Assembly: GCF_000189635.1 (NCBI RefSeq)
Contig: NW_002475955.1
Location: forward strand, 1 to 64,000
Origin: Tetrahymena thermophila SB210
Lineage: Eukaryota > Ciliophora > Oligohymenophorea > Hymenostomatida > Tetrahymenidae
Direction of reading: 5' to 3'
Length of the DNA: 64,000 bases
In this document: positions 26,146 through 39,179 of the stretch, one piece after another
Numbering within the stretch: position 1 is the first letter of the stretch
How the letters are laid out: every line of letters starts with the position of its first letter
The notes under the pieces: model-generated
The model's database searches: none
What the model was told of the DNA's origin: nothing
The model's input: the letters and a program-made list of their open reading frames with translations, nothing else
Program-made: the position numbers and the translations under genes

Positions 26146-26898
26146 TCATATTTTATATAGCGGAATTATAGTTTAGTTGGATATGAAACCCACAACAATT
26201 TTTTCTAATTAATCGATATCTATCCTCTAAATTATTTTTACTCCTAATAACGAACAAATTTAATCATAGATTTCTACATGAGTTAAATTCAATTACTACT
26301 TATCAAGCTCTTGTTTAAATGAATCAAGAAAATAGTCAATATCCTATTTATTTTGTATAGTTCCTATTCTTTCCATATCTATGCCCCAAAATATTTTTTT
26401 TGAATTTTCTATTAGTTTTTCAACTTCAGAAGAGTATAATGATTTTTTTTGGTTTTATGTTCTACTCTTTTTTATTGGATCTGAGAATAATTTCTAGCTT
26501 TAGTTAGATGAATTATCAATATTTTCGTTACTATTTTTTTGGATATTTGCCTAATCATCATATTTTGATTGCTATGCAAGATTAAAGTGCTGCTATTTTT
26601 CAAATAAATCTGTCAAAATTAAATCTCCTTCATACTTTTTTAGGTTATCCTCATTTAGGATTTAATTTAGCTTTGATTTGACATTTGATACATCATCAAA
26701 TTTGTTCTACTTTATAAATTTTAATAACTATTATATTTGGTCTTTTTGAATATTTTAATTTCCTCCATAAACTATTTAGAGCATCTACTCAATTCCTTCA
26801 TCTCCTTTATTAAGCAGCTGATTTACAAAATCATTAGCTGTTTCCTAAATAATAGAATTTTTATAATCTTTTTCTATTTTATCCTTTAAATCAATCAT
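26146..26898 (-). CDS. Unrecognised 250-residue protein
   Basis: Single exon, ATG 26898 to TGA 26148-26146, 250 residues. The N-terminal third is helical and charged (MIDLKDKIEKDYKNSIIQE), the centre is Ser/Asn/Gln-rich and probably disordered, and the last about 90 residues are again compact (VEKLIENSKKIFWGIDMERI… LNLTHVEIYDQICSLLGVKI). The segment DMERIGTIQNKQDIDYFLDS has the spacing of a degenerate EF-hand but lacks most ligands. No membrane span or catalytic motif is seen, and no family was recognised. Confidence 0.82.
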
Positions 26899-27504
26899 AA
26901 AATTAAATAAAAAAAAGTAAATAAATTAATAATCCTCTATCTAAAGTTGATATGCTATAAATAAATTATTAAAAACAATTATGTTTCCAATATGCTAACT
27001 CAATTAAACAAATAACAGAATATTAAAAATTGTATTTTTTGTATAAAATTTTATAAAAGAATATGTACAAGACATACCATGTGATATGAATTTATAAATG
27101 AGTTACATACATAAATCTTACTTACTTACTTACATAGATAGATATAGATAATTAATAAAAGGTATTTTTTATCAACGAATATATTTTCGAAATTTTAATT
27201 TTATTATGTATTTTTTTTTTGGTGTTTGTTTGTTCATTCATTCTTTCGCTAGTAAAATTTTTATCTTATTTAAAAGAAAAATAAATTCTTCTTGCAGATT
27301 CTATAAAAAGTTGATTTGATTTATAAGCTTACTTGCGAAGTACTTAATTTACTTTCGAAATATTTAGTTCGATTATCATAATTATTTATTTATTTGTTTT
27401 TTATTATATTTATATTTATTAGAGAAACTTGAGATTGGATTAGAAATAATTTATTCTTTTACAATAATGGCAAATTAACTGCTGAGGCTAAGATATTTTT
27501 TATT
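26899..27504. other. AT-rich spacer
   Basis: Between two minus-strand genes. It contains a short run of TTAC/TAGA words near 27117-27148. Nothing else was recognised. Confidence 0.6.
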
Positions 27505-29275
27505 TCATTTTGTTGATTCGTTTTAAGTAGTAACTTGGTTTTCATTCTAATTTCCTTGGGTTTATTGCTAATATTCTCCATTAATCCAGTTACCAGAAAT
27601 TTCCTTTCCTTCTGGAGTGGTAATTTTACCTGCTCCATGCATTTTACCTTGCTTCCACTATCCTTTATAGCAAGTACCATTTGACCATAAAAACTCGCCA
27701 TAGCCATCAAATTAATCTTAATAGAAGTCACCTAAATAAACAAATATTGAAACAAGATTAAACAAAATAATCATTTATGATAAAAAAATAGTTTACCTGT
27801 ATATCTTTTTCCATCAGGCCATGTGAATTCACCTTTTCCATGCATACGATTTTAATGCCATTAACCATTATATGCCTTCTTTGTTTTCCAAACACATTTT
27901 CCTTATCCTTCAATGAAATCGTTGACAAACGATCCTTCAAAAGTATACATATTTGAAATGGAGTATTTTCCTTCTCCATGCATTTACCCATTCTTAAAAT
28001 GTCCTTTATATGTCATACCCTTCTAAGTAGTTTCTTCTCCTTCACCATCTTTTTCACCATTTTTCCTATAAAATTTAATAAAGTTATTTTAAATTAATTT
28101 TTATAAAATATTAAAATAAATTATTTTTCCAGTCAGTACTAAATAATAAATAAATAAATGAATCACTTATTCTTTATTTAATTGATTAAAAATGATTTTA
28201 CTATAAATTGTAAATATATAAATAAATAAGCTAAATAATTGCATACATAACGAATCTAAATAATTAAAATTCATTTCAAAGCATTTTAACTGGTGTAAAA
28301 AATTTAGATTGATTTTCAAAGGAATGAATAAAATAAATATTTACATTTCGCCTTCGTAAATTCCACCATCTTTTTTCTTTAGAAGACAACGACCATGAGG
28401 TTTATTGTCTTTGAATTAACCTTTGATATAATTTCCTTCGCTATCTAAATAAAATCCCTATCCATTGAATTTGTCTCCTTCCCAATATCCTTCATAAAAA
28501 CTTCCATTTTAGCAAATAAGTCTTCCAAATCCGTTCCTCTTTTTATTTAGAGTTTCTCCAACATAAATATCACCAGTTTTATCCAACTTATAAACTTCAT
28601 TTGTTGATGGTCTCATATCTTTGAAGCTTCTATCTTTATTGATTAAATCCGTATTATCGAACTTAGACAATAGTCTTTCTATTTCTTAATCAGTGTTATA
28701 GCTTTATCCATGCATAAGTACCATCGCTTCATCGCTATTCTATTTAGGAGTATTGATTTATGCTCTAGCACTATTTACGCTAACTACTTGTTAGTTCTAA
28801 GAAGAGTGACTTTTGTTATATTAACAGATATGAATTAAAATAAACCTAAATGATACTATCTAAGTAAAATTTTATTGGAACATTTTTGAATCAAAAATAT
28901 ATAATTAACTAATTCATGAATAATATTTAATTACTCCAATACAGAAGGTCTCTTTCCATCCTTTTATTTATTGTTTAATAATTCATTTTCTACATGCCCA
29001 TTCTCATAAAACGCATTGCTTTATTAAGAAGGACGTCTTTCATGTTAAGAAGCAGCATTCAAGCTTGACTTCCTAAAATTTTAACTCGAATCTGGAGCTA
29101 AATTAGTAACGACCTTTTAATTTCCTTAGAAACTCTATACATTGGTATCTCCATCTTCGATTTTACCATTTGTTTCTTCTAAAGCCAACCCATTGGGAGT
29201 CTCTTTTATTATATTATCTTAGAGCTCCCTTTACTTGCCACCTACATTGCAATTCGAACAACACTCGTTTCCCAT
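27505..29275 (-). CDS. MORN-repeat protein with N-terminal acylation signal
   Basis: Four exons on the minus strand: 29275-28935, 28845-28345, 28065-27797, 27731-27505; 445 residues. Introns are 89, 279 and 65 nt. The protein begins MGNECCSNCN: Gly2 fits N-myristoylation and the adjacent cysteines fit palmitoylation, so membrane anchoring is likely. About 200 residues of Ser/Asn/Gln-rich linker follow. Then come nine to ten MORN repeats (about residues 203-425), each of the form YxGxWxxxxxxGxGxxxxxxG, for example YEGYWEGDKFNGQGFYLDSE and YNGQWHQNRMHGKGEFTWPD. MORN arrays bind phospholipids or proteins and are common at ciliate cortex and membrane junctions. The exact role is not shown. The boundary of intron 1 is the least certain part. 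Confidence 0.9.
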
Positions 29276-31639
29276 AATTAATTCTATGATTCTTCACTAG
29301 TAACGTATTATTTATGTATTAATCAATTAAAATATGGTTTGTTAGTTAGTTAGTTACGATTCTTTATTGAATGTAATCCCGCTTTTAAATTTTAGAACAG
29401 TTATATTTATGATGAGCTTACTAACTCTCTGCTTGCCTAAATATGCTAGTTTTTTTGTTGTTGTTAACTAAATAAGTAAGATAACTATAAGAATAAGTTG
29501 TAATATCTACTTTATACTTTCTATTTATTATAAGTATTCACTTTGAAATAAGATAGTTAATTTATTATCTAAAAAATTTCTAATTTTATTATTCTTGTAA
29601 TCGATCAATGAATTAAAGTGAATAATAAATATTTAGTGATTTTTTTCCTTTAATTTTGTTGGCAAAAATTAGAATTTGTGATCAAGGGAATTATTTAATG
29701 TAATTCAAAATAGATGATTGAATGAATGAGAATGACCTATTTTTACAGTTAATATTATAAAATTTTTTCAATTTGTAATCATAGAAATAATATTGAGAAA
29801 AATAGTTACCAATTTGAGAGGCTAAGACTATTCAATTAACTAATACTAATTAATAATAAGTGGATTTAGCTGTTTACGGATATCATAAATAACAAATAAA
29901 AATAAAACACTAATTTTTATTAATCTGGCTTATTTATCTAATACATGCATATATATAAGTACACATACATACTTATTTAATTATTTCATTATTTTATATA
30001 TTAAACTTGTAAAATAAATAATAAAAATGCCTGCTTCAGTTAAAAAAATATTTATTTTATGATGAAATTTATTTTACTTTTTTCTTCTTTAATTTTACTT
30101 TTGATCTCAATTATATGACTAGATTAAATATAAAAATAAATAGATATATCTCTCATATCATATTGTTCTTTTTATAAATATATCCAAAAAATAAAATTGA
30201 TAATGGTTTGAATTTTGAGCAAAAATCAGTGTAATCATAATTAAAAAAAATACCTTTTTTGCTTATTATTAATTAAATATATTTCAAATATAAGTTTAAT
30301 TAATAGGCTAGATATTTTTTTCATCTAATTTTTTTTGATAAGTTAAAAAAAAGAAAAGCTTTACATTAAAAAAGATAATAAAATGACCATTAATTTTTTA
30401 TAAAAATATCAAAGATAATATTTTACAAGGTAAAATTAAATGATTGCACTTAACAATATCTAACTTAATTTATCATAATAATATGAAAAAAATAAAGAAT
30501 ATCACTTTTTTTTGAGGTAAAATAAATCTGAAAAATGGTAATTCAAATTAGGGTTATAATTTAATATATCTTTTATATTTAGGAATATCTTACATTCAAG
30601 AAATTAATTGTAAAAAATAAGATTTATAAATAGAAATTCAGAATTTAGTTTGTGGTTATTTATTATCTCATTAAAATCCTCATTATTTTTTGAAAGTAAA
30701 ATTCATATTAATACATAATAAAAAATTTTATTAACTCTTACTTCTATTTTTAGAACAATTACTAATTTTATTTATAATTTTACTCAAAAATTATTTAAAA
30801 AATAATTTCCATAACAATTTTATAGAAAGAAAGAAATAAATAAATGATTGATCTATTTTAGGTAAATAAATTAATTTTTTTTATTTTAAAAACAATAAAC
30901 AAAGATTACTTTCAAATAAAATAAAAATAACTAAACTAATATAAATGTTCATTTCTAATGAGATGAAGGATATTTTTATGAGATTTATGTAAAAATAATA
31001 ATTAAGGAAAATCAATAAACAACTTTGTAAGTATCAGAATAAATTTAAGAATTCAACAAAAGATTTGTATTTAATATATTGAAAATAAATTATTATTTAC
31101 ACTTTAAGCAAATAGTTTAATTTTAAAATTAAATTAATTTAATTTAAAATAAATTATCATTTAAAATAATAATAAATAGAAACAAACAAACATACATACC
31201 TACCATAGAAATTAAAAAGGATATTATTTCTATTATTATTGATTTTAACATTTGAATAATTCTCTCACAAACAAAGTAAATGAAAAACAAATAAATAAAT
31301 ATCTTAAATACTAATTAGTTTGATTAAAAAATTGACTCTTCATTGAGTATTAAAAACTAAATATCATAGATCTTACTTACTTTCTTTACATTTTAAAAAT
31401 AATTCAAAATTAGAAAGAAAGAAATCATTCATTTTTGAAACAGCTAGAGGAATCAAAAGGATAAAGAGAATATTTGTTTAAGCTAATGCTGTGCATAAGA
31501 AAGAACAATAACTTATAACCATTGAAGATAGGATAAATTATAAGTTGTATTTATCATACATATAATTTATATTATTAGTATAGAAACATTAGAAAAAAAT
31601 AAATTTTTAATTGTTTGAAAAATATTTATTTTTTTATTA
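29276..31639. other. Long AT-rich spacer
   Basis: About 2.4 kb between the MORN gene and the WD40-like gene (both minus strand). No protein-like frame or known RNA was recognised. A slightly G-richer stretch near 31438-31550 has a short open frame but no support. Confidence 0.55.
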
Positions 31640-32863
31640 TCAACCCCATATATAAATAAACTTATCTTAACATGTGCTTATCATTTTATTTTTACCAAAT
31701 TTAGCTATATGTAATACAAAATTTTAGTGATGATCTAATATTCTAAAGCAAATTTCTTGAGAAACATTCCAAAATCTTATCGTTTTATCAAAACTGCAGG
31801 AGACTATAAAGTCTTAATTCAACTTCAGGACCTTTACAACTGATTTTTCATGCCCAATAAACTATTTGCATCTTGTGCATGTAGAAATTTTGAACATATA
31901 TATTTTCCCAGATTAATCAGAAGAAACTATATGATCATTATCAAATTTAATAACACAGTTGATTCTTGTGTTGTGTCCTATAAATCTCTGTTCTACAGTT
32001 TTTTTTCTCCAATTCCAAAGGTATAGACCTCTGCTTATTCCTGCAGAAATAAGATATTTATTGTTAAATTTAAGGAGCACAGTAGGTATTTCACCATCTA
32101 ATTTAGTAACTGTTTCACCATTCATTACATTTACAATCCAAATTCTCCCAAAATTAGTTGCATATGCAAATGTATATTTGTTAAGTTGGCAAGCACAAAT
32201 CATTCCATCACCAGTATTACTCAAAACAAACATCCTAACTACTTTAGTAGTTTTATAATTAATTAAAAATATCTCTCTATCAGTTTAGTAACATAAAGAA
32301 TTAGCAGTAGCATTCGAAGAGATAATTCTAATAATAAAAGGTGTCTTAAAAGTTTTCTCAATTTCATGTTTATTATGATCAACTAATGTAATCGAATGTT
32401 AATTGTGGTAGAGTAACGCTGTTAAATTCTTATTTAAAACATATATTTAAGAAACGTTGTCATTTTTTGGTTGAATTTTATCAGGTTGGATGCAATTATA
32501 GTATTTAAAGCTATATAAATCGAATTGTTGGCGATTTTTTTAAATATTCTTAATACTCTCATCAAAATTGGATTCTAACGTATTAGAATCTACAGTTTAA
32601 TAAGCGCATAAACTTATTTCATTTTTCAAACCTATTAATCCATCTTGAAATTAACATTTTAGTGTATTTAGTATTTCTTCAAAGTCCTCACAAAGGTTAT
32701 TTCGAAATGACTTTAATTGTTTAAATTTATTTTAAATTAGAATATTGATACTCTTTTCGAAATTTTTTAGTATGCAGTTAAATGAGGTTTTAATATTTGC
32801 AATTTCTTCTTTTAGTTGTTTCTTTAAGTCATTTTCATAAGTAGAAAATAAATCATCAATCAT
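31640..32863 (-). CDS. Coiled-coil plus WD40-like beta-propeller protein
   Basis: Single exon, ATG 32863 to TGA 31642-31640, 407 residues. Residues 1-130 are helical with heptad-like spacing (LKKQLKEEIANIKTSFN …). From about residue 150 the chain is beta-rich with WD40-type blades: GRIWIVNVMNGETVTKL, LYLWNWRKKTVEQRFIGHN, SGKIYMFKISTCTRCKQFIG, and the best one, SCSFDKTIRFWNVSQEICF. The C-terminus ends in a partial blade (STCQDKFIYIWG). Six or seven blades are plausible but several are degenerate. No RING or B-box is visible before the coiled coil. Such proteins are scaffolds; no specific partner can be named. Confidence 0.85.
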
Positions 32864-33935
32864 TTATTTTGTTGTTAAAAGTAAATGAATTAAGAATTAT
32901 GTTTTAATAAATTAATTTGTTAAATATTTGCAATTTAAAATAAATTAGTAAAACTAAAAAATTTTAAATAATTAAAAGTTTAAGAGTCTTAAAATCCTTT
33001 TTAAATAATTATTATACAATTAAAATATTTGTTTAAGATTATTTTATAATTAAAATAATTATTTATTTATTTATTTATAGTTTTTGATCAAAATATATAT
33101 CTACCACTGTATCTTTTTCTTTTCAAAGTAAATTAAATTTGTTTTAAAAAATTTAGAAACCAATAAAAAAAAACTCCCTTGTAATTCGTACTAAATTCAT
33201 AATGAGGATTATGGTATAATTCATATATTTATATGCAGTTTGTTATCAAAATGTCTCCAACAACATTATTTATCTTTTTTGTTTATTAGAATTTTTGTAA
33301 ATTCTTAATTTAAATTTTATGCAAAAATAAATAACTATTTGATTTATTTGTATTTTATAAATATTTAAATGATATTATGAATTAACTGGAGTGATAACTA
33401 TTAAATTTACAAATGAATAATATAAAAATGAATTGACTAGATGATATATAAATATATTTATTTTATTTTTGATTAGAACATTTGTTAACAAAACTTATAT
33501 TTACAAGAAAAAATTGAATGTATTGATTGATAGATAGATAAATAGATTTATTGGTTGATATGAGGTTAACTATCTTGAAGATTAGCTAAAGTTTAGGAAT
33601 AATTTAATTTACTTTAATTTAAATTCTTTATATTTAATATTTGAGATAAATAATTTTCCAATATTATTTTTTCATTTTTACTGATTAATAAATCCAGTTT
33701 TATTGAGAAATATTCTTACTAGTTTTGTAGTTGATTGGTTGGTTGGTATGTATGTATATATGTTAGTTATATTATGATTAAATATTTTATTTAATGTGTA
33801 ATTAATTGCTTTTGTTCATAATTTATAGGAAAGATTTTATTAGAAAGTTTTGGATATGAGAATATTGCTAAAAATTTATTTATATAATTATTTTATTTAT
33901 ATTTTTAAAAAATGTTGAAATAGAAAAAAACTGAA
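32864..33935. other. AT-rich spacer
   Basis: Between the WD40-like gene and the second histidine kinase, both minus strand. Nothing was recognised. Confidence 0.6.
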
Positions 33936-36900
33936 TCAGTTATTTGTCAGAATATTTAAAGGCTGAAGAGATGTGTTAATTTATTTTAAATTTTGGAAAT
34001 CTATGTTTAAAATTTTGCAAAAAAGGACAACGATGTTTTCTAAGTAAGAAGGCTTTTACAAGAAGTAAGAAAAGCCACTTTGAATGCATTCTTATGTAAA
34101 TTCACTGGTAGCATCGTATCCAGAGTGACAAATGAGTTTTATACTGCTATTAATCAATTTTATCTCAGAAGCTAGCTTCTTTCCATTTAACTCAGGCATT
34201 TCATGATCTATGAGTGCTATGTCAAATTTTTGTGGGTTTTGTTTTATAATTTGAAGGGCCTTTAATGGATTTTATTCTATAATTAATTCGACGCACTTTA
34301 TTTTGGATAGCATTTTTTCCATAGCTTACAATAAGAATTGGCTGTCATCTATGTATATTACTCTAATCTTTTTTTTCCTTTCCTCTAACTTGGAAATCAA
34401 AATTTTAATTTCTTCTTCTTTCTTATCAGACGGAGATTTATTTAATTTAGTCTACTATTACTTTGTGAGCACTAATTTATTTTACTGATCTAGATTTTAA
34501 TTAAATGAATCAGCTATTTTAAGTCCTTGCTTAATTTATGAAATTTGCAGCTGCTGCTGCTTATCTTAGTTTGATTTTAGTTACCCGTTGCTTAGATTAA
34601 ATTAATTGGAGTAAGCTGGTTTTTCAGTTTGTGAAGTAGTTTTTATTATGTTAAGCTAAGTTTTATCCTAAAAATGTTAATAATCACCATTACCACCATA
34701 CATCTAGTTTTTTTATGAAGAGTTTTGATTTTTTATTTTTTCAAATTGAAATTGGTCTATAGAATCTTCTTCGTTCGATTCAGTTTTGTATGTGGCAGTA
34801 CAAGGCATGTAGAATATAAATGCTGAGCCAACTCCTTTTTGAGAGTGGCAGAATATATCTCCATTCAGCTGGTTAGCTATATTCTTTGCAGAGTATAATC
34901 CAATTCCAGAGCCACCGTAGTGCTCCTTTATAGAATTATTTGCTTATTAGTAAATATCAAATATCTTTTTTTGCTCATTCTCATCCATTCCCTTTCCAGT
35001 ATCTAAAATCTCAAATTTCAAATAGCCTTAAATCTTTGCAACTTGGCGTATTTGAAAATTACGAATATTATTTCTATTAAAAACTAAATCCCTAATTGAA
35101 GGATGGATTTATGATTTTCTTTTCGAGAAAATTTAGCAATATTCTTTATTATTTGGAAGCTTTTCATAGTTTTGAGAATGATTAGATTTATTATGATTCT
35201 GCTAGCTATTTATTTGATCTTCTTGCTACTGCTCTATTGATTTCTATTATTTTGATTGAATTAATGCAGGGTTACGGATAGGACCTACAAAAAACTGATT
35301 TTTAACAGATCTGAGATCTCCACTAGACTATGACGTTTACTTCTATTAATAATTGTAGTAGTAGGAATTTTAGATGCATCCCTAACCTATAACTTTATTT
35401 TACTTATTCATTTATTGCTGTTTCATTACGGCAGATAATTTCATAGATTTTTATCCCTCCAAATCAGCTGATCCAGGTAGATTTTTGACTTCGGGATTAA
35501 CATCAGAGTAAAATGAATTCATATTGTCTCTAGCTTGGAATTCATTTTTAGACTGCGAATTCATGCTTGTTGTTTCCGGAGAAGGACATTCAATCAAAAA
35601 ATTCTTGTTTTTTAATTCTTTTACAAGTTACTGAGTAATTTAGGACTAAGCTGCTTTTTACTCTCTCATATTTTGTTAGCTTTTCTGATTAAATACTTAA
35701 TTTCTCAAAGAATAAAAGTCATTTTTCGAGTTCATTTATGGGGTATGATATTGTTTACCTTGATCAATTCCAGCAATACCATTTTCGCCTGCATTCTACT
35801 TAGAGGAAGATGTGAGCTATTGCGACTTTATCATATTTGAATGCTACTAATTAGAACTTCTTGGGTTTTGAATGTCTGAAAAGGTGTGAATCTAAAATGT
35901 AGGAGGTGTAGAATTGTGACAACTGCGGGAGGTAGATGAGGTATTACTGTTTTCTATCTAATTAAATGAGTGTATGTTGTTTGAGTTATTGTCCTGTCCG
36001 ATTGTATTTGCATTTTAGTTATTTGGAGTTGAACCATTATTATTAGTATTGTTATTATTTGATTGCTTGCTAGGCTAAAGTGAATTTAAATGTGACTAAG
36101 TAGAAAAATTGTACTAGCTGAATAATTTTTTCTTTTGATGTCCGTTGTAATTTAATTTATTATGTTAATTATGAGGGTTTAAGCTATTATTCTAGAAATA
36201 CTCATAGTACTCATCCATGCTTTTTTGGTTATTTGAGTAAGAATGAGCAAAATGAGCATTTTGCAAATTGTTTTCAGACTCCGAATAGTCCTCTTCTACA
36301 TCTTCTTCTGTGTTTAGCTGATAATCATTGTCTTACTATTGAGAATATTTTAATTTATCAAATTAGTAAGTAATGCTTTACAGCTTTTACTAAAGCATAG
36401 CGAAACGCATTTCCTTACTTTTTAAGTTTGGTATGTGTGTAGCGCTGCAAAATTAAGGCTGTTGACTTGGAGCATTATTGACACTTGCTCTATTTCCTAA
36501 TGACATAGCTATCTGCCTAACTTCGTTTTAATCTTAGAAATCGATTTAGTTTTACTACTGGAAATGTGATTTTTATTACCCTTCGATAGCTATTGATACA
36601 TCTTAATCTAAAGGACTGCTTTCTTTTCCACAATCTAAATGTTTGTTGATTTAACCATGCTCAATATGAGCTTTTTTACAGCTTGTTTGGATTTCTTCAT
36701 GTTAATTAGCAGGAGTGGTAGAATTGTCTTACTATCCTGAATTGCAATATATATTATCATCTTCAGGCATTTCATGAAAGCTAACAATTAACTTAATAGA
36801 ACCCTTTTCTGTAAATTTAGTAGCATTTGAAAAGAGATTCTAAATAACTTGAGTAACTTCTAATTTAGGTATATTTACATAATGAGGAAGGGTTGATTAC

Positions 36901-37559
36901 ACTAAAATTTAATAATCTACATTGGATTTTTATTCAGCTATGGCCAGATTGTTTGTCCAAAATTCCTCTAAATATTTGCTTATGTCTATGCTATTATACT
37001 AAAACTCGCAAATTTAACCGTCATCCTAGCGCTCTGTGATCTTTTTAAAGGTAGTCAGAGATTTTGTAATTAATTCATTCATATGAGTTACACTGTGTAA
37101 AAGAATTTCATAAAGCGGATTCTACATTTAATTTAATTATTATTTGTAAAGCTCAATACACGCTACAAGCTATTAAAGAGGATTCCTTAAATCATGAATT
37201 AAGCTAGGAATGTAATGCAGAAGCTTTTTTTCTATTTCTGAAACAAATTATTTTGGAGTTGTGTCACTTGATTTAGCATTTTGTTAATTATCCTACTTTT
37301 ATGTTTTGTTATATTTATTATTTTGGTGATGATTGTTACTGTGATTCATATTCAAAGCATTTTAGTTGTTAATATTGCTCGCATTATTGTTTAAATGGTT
37401 GTTAAAAGTACTTAAATGAATTGAGCTTGAATGCGAGTGCGGTTGACTCATGTGATAAAAATTTTACTACTGTTGCTAGTACTAATTATATTTGTGCTAC
37501 TACTATATGACCATAATCTAGTTTTGTTAATGTTACTTGTTTTAAGCATGTTGATACAT
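33936..37559 (-). CDS. Soluble hybrid histidine kinase with an ATPase domain split by a giant Q/N-rich insert
   Basis: Single exon, ATG 37559 to TGA 33938-33936, 1207 residues. Other in-frame ATGs occur further in (about residues 16 and 38); the first was taken because everything is open from it. No membrane helix is visible. The H-box is a variant, LIHDLRNPL (His about 122). The N-box is NLFSNATKFT (Asn about 245). The G1 box, LDTGKGMDE, does not follow until Asp about 853, and the G2 box is GGSGIGLYSA (about 880). The normal N-to-G1 spacing is some 35-40 residues, so about 570 residues rich in Asn, Gln, Ser and His interrupt the ATP-binding fold. A C-terminal receiver follows: YIDDSQF (about 1070), phosphoacceptor in LIDHEMPELNG (about 1118), CHSGY and LQKPS. 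All catalytic residues are present. Confidence 0.9.
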
Positions 37560-39179
37560 ATCCAAATATCTTTTATATAAGGTATGTAATTATTTTAAAT
37601 TTTTAGAAATTAATTTATTTTTCTCTATATCCTAACAATATTTTATAGCGTATGATTCGTGTCTCTGCTTAAATCTTATGGAAAGGTGGAAATTTGAAAA
37701 TAATCAGATATTTATTTCAATCAGGTTTCAAAATAAGCCTTGTTTTTATTGAACGAATACTCTAAATTTATTTTCTGTGTTATGCTACAAGCAAATGTTA
37801 TTGTTTCTATAAGTGTATACTTGAAGTAAATATTTAATAGAAACGCTGTAAATATTTAACGTGTAATTAATTATGTATGCGCTCTTAGCTTGTCTTTTAA
37901 AGCTTGTTTATAATAAAATATTTCAAAACAATTTGAAGATATCTACTAATTCTGCTGCTATCTTTTTTATGTGCTATTAAAAGTCTAAAAAAACTTTCAA
38001 TTATGAGAATTAGGATTTATAGTTTTTCTTTCTTTTTGATAATATATATCAGTTTTTACAATTATTATTGCAAAGAATTATATATTTTACTTTTCTAAAA
38101 TGCGCAAAAAGTAAAAAATCAAATAAAGAAAAAAAAAAGACCAACTAATTGATCAAATTAAATATAACTAAGTAAGAAGGATAGGGAGGAGTGAAAGTGG
38201 GATAAATCAAATTAGATTTCTTGTTATTTAATTTAGATTAAGATTTAATCAGTGTATATTATTTCCTTGCCAACCTTTTTGTTTTTTATAATTTTATTTG
38301 CTTGAATACATATTTATAAATTATATTTGGTGTATTTCTGTATTTATGTCTGTTTGGTTTGTTTCTAGTGTCATTCATTCTATTTATATATCTGTTTGAG
38401 TTCATATTTTTTTTTTTCTTTTATAGTAAATTTTATAAAAAATACTTAAAAACTTAATCCTAAGTACACTTAACTAAAACTTCTCAAAGGGAACAGGCCA
38501 TAAAATGGTTAAAAGAAAAATAATAAATTAATCCTAAAAAAGTCAATAGAGAGAAATTAAACATTTTAAGAAAATTCAATTATGAATGTTACTTTCTTTC
38601 AAATAGAAAATGTTACATACCAAATTTAAAGATTTTAATTGCAAGAGTTATTGAAAAATTAAATTTTTAACAGCAAGATCAACAGTTGATGGCGTTTTAG
38701 GTATGGTTTTACCAGTTTTGATAATAAATTGAAATAGATATTTGCAGAGAAGTTAGAAGATAAATATACTTTTTGTAACTACTTTTCTAGATATTTATTT
38801 GAGTACATATATATTTGTCTATTCGAAAGCAAATCTATTTTCATATTTTAAACTTTTCAAATGCGCTGTCTAACATTTTCTAAAATTAATTTCAAAAATT
38901 GCCTAGTCTTTAATTGTTTTTATATATGATTATAAAAATTTTATAATAAGTGAAATCATATTCATCAGTGATAAAATAGACAAGTAAAATAAGTAAGTCA
39001 TTAGCATCAAAATATCTAATTCAAGCATTAAATATTAAATACTACAAAATTGCTTTTTTAAAAAGTAACTATAATTTTTTTAATGTAATTTTAGTGGAAT
39101 TATGGAATTATTTTGTTTAAATAAACTAAAGAGAAATAATGACAAACGTTTGATGTAGTTACAGCTTACTTTGATTTAA
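37560..39179. other. AT-rich spacer upstream of the second histidine kinase
   Basis: Contains the promoter side of the minus-strand kinase. It is somewhat less AT-rich than other spacers, but no protein-like frame with splice sites was found. Confidence 0.55.

Noticed and set aside
27459..27991. Two minus-strand standard-code frames
   Set aside because: They are shadows in another frame of the last two exons of the MORN gene.
31959..32258. Plus-strand frame of 99 codons
   Set aside because: It is antisense to the WD40-like protein, whose blades are clear in the minus-strand frame.
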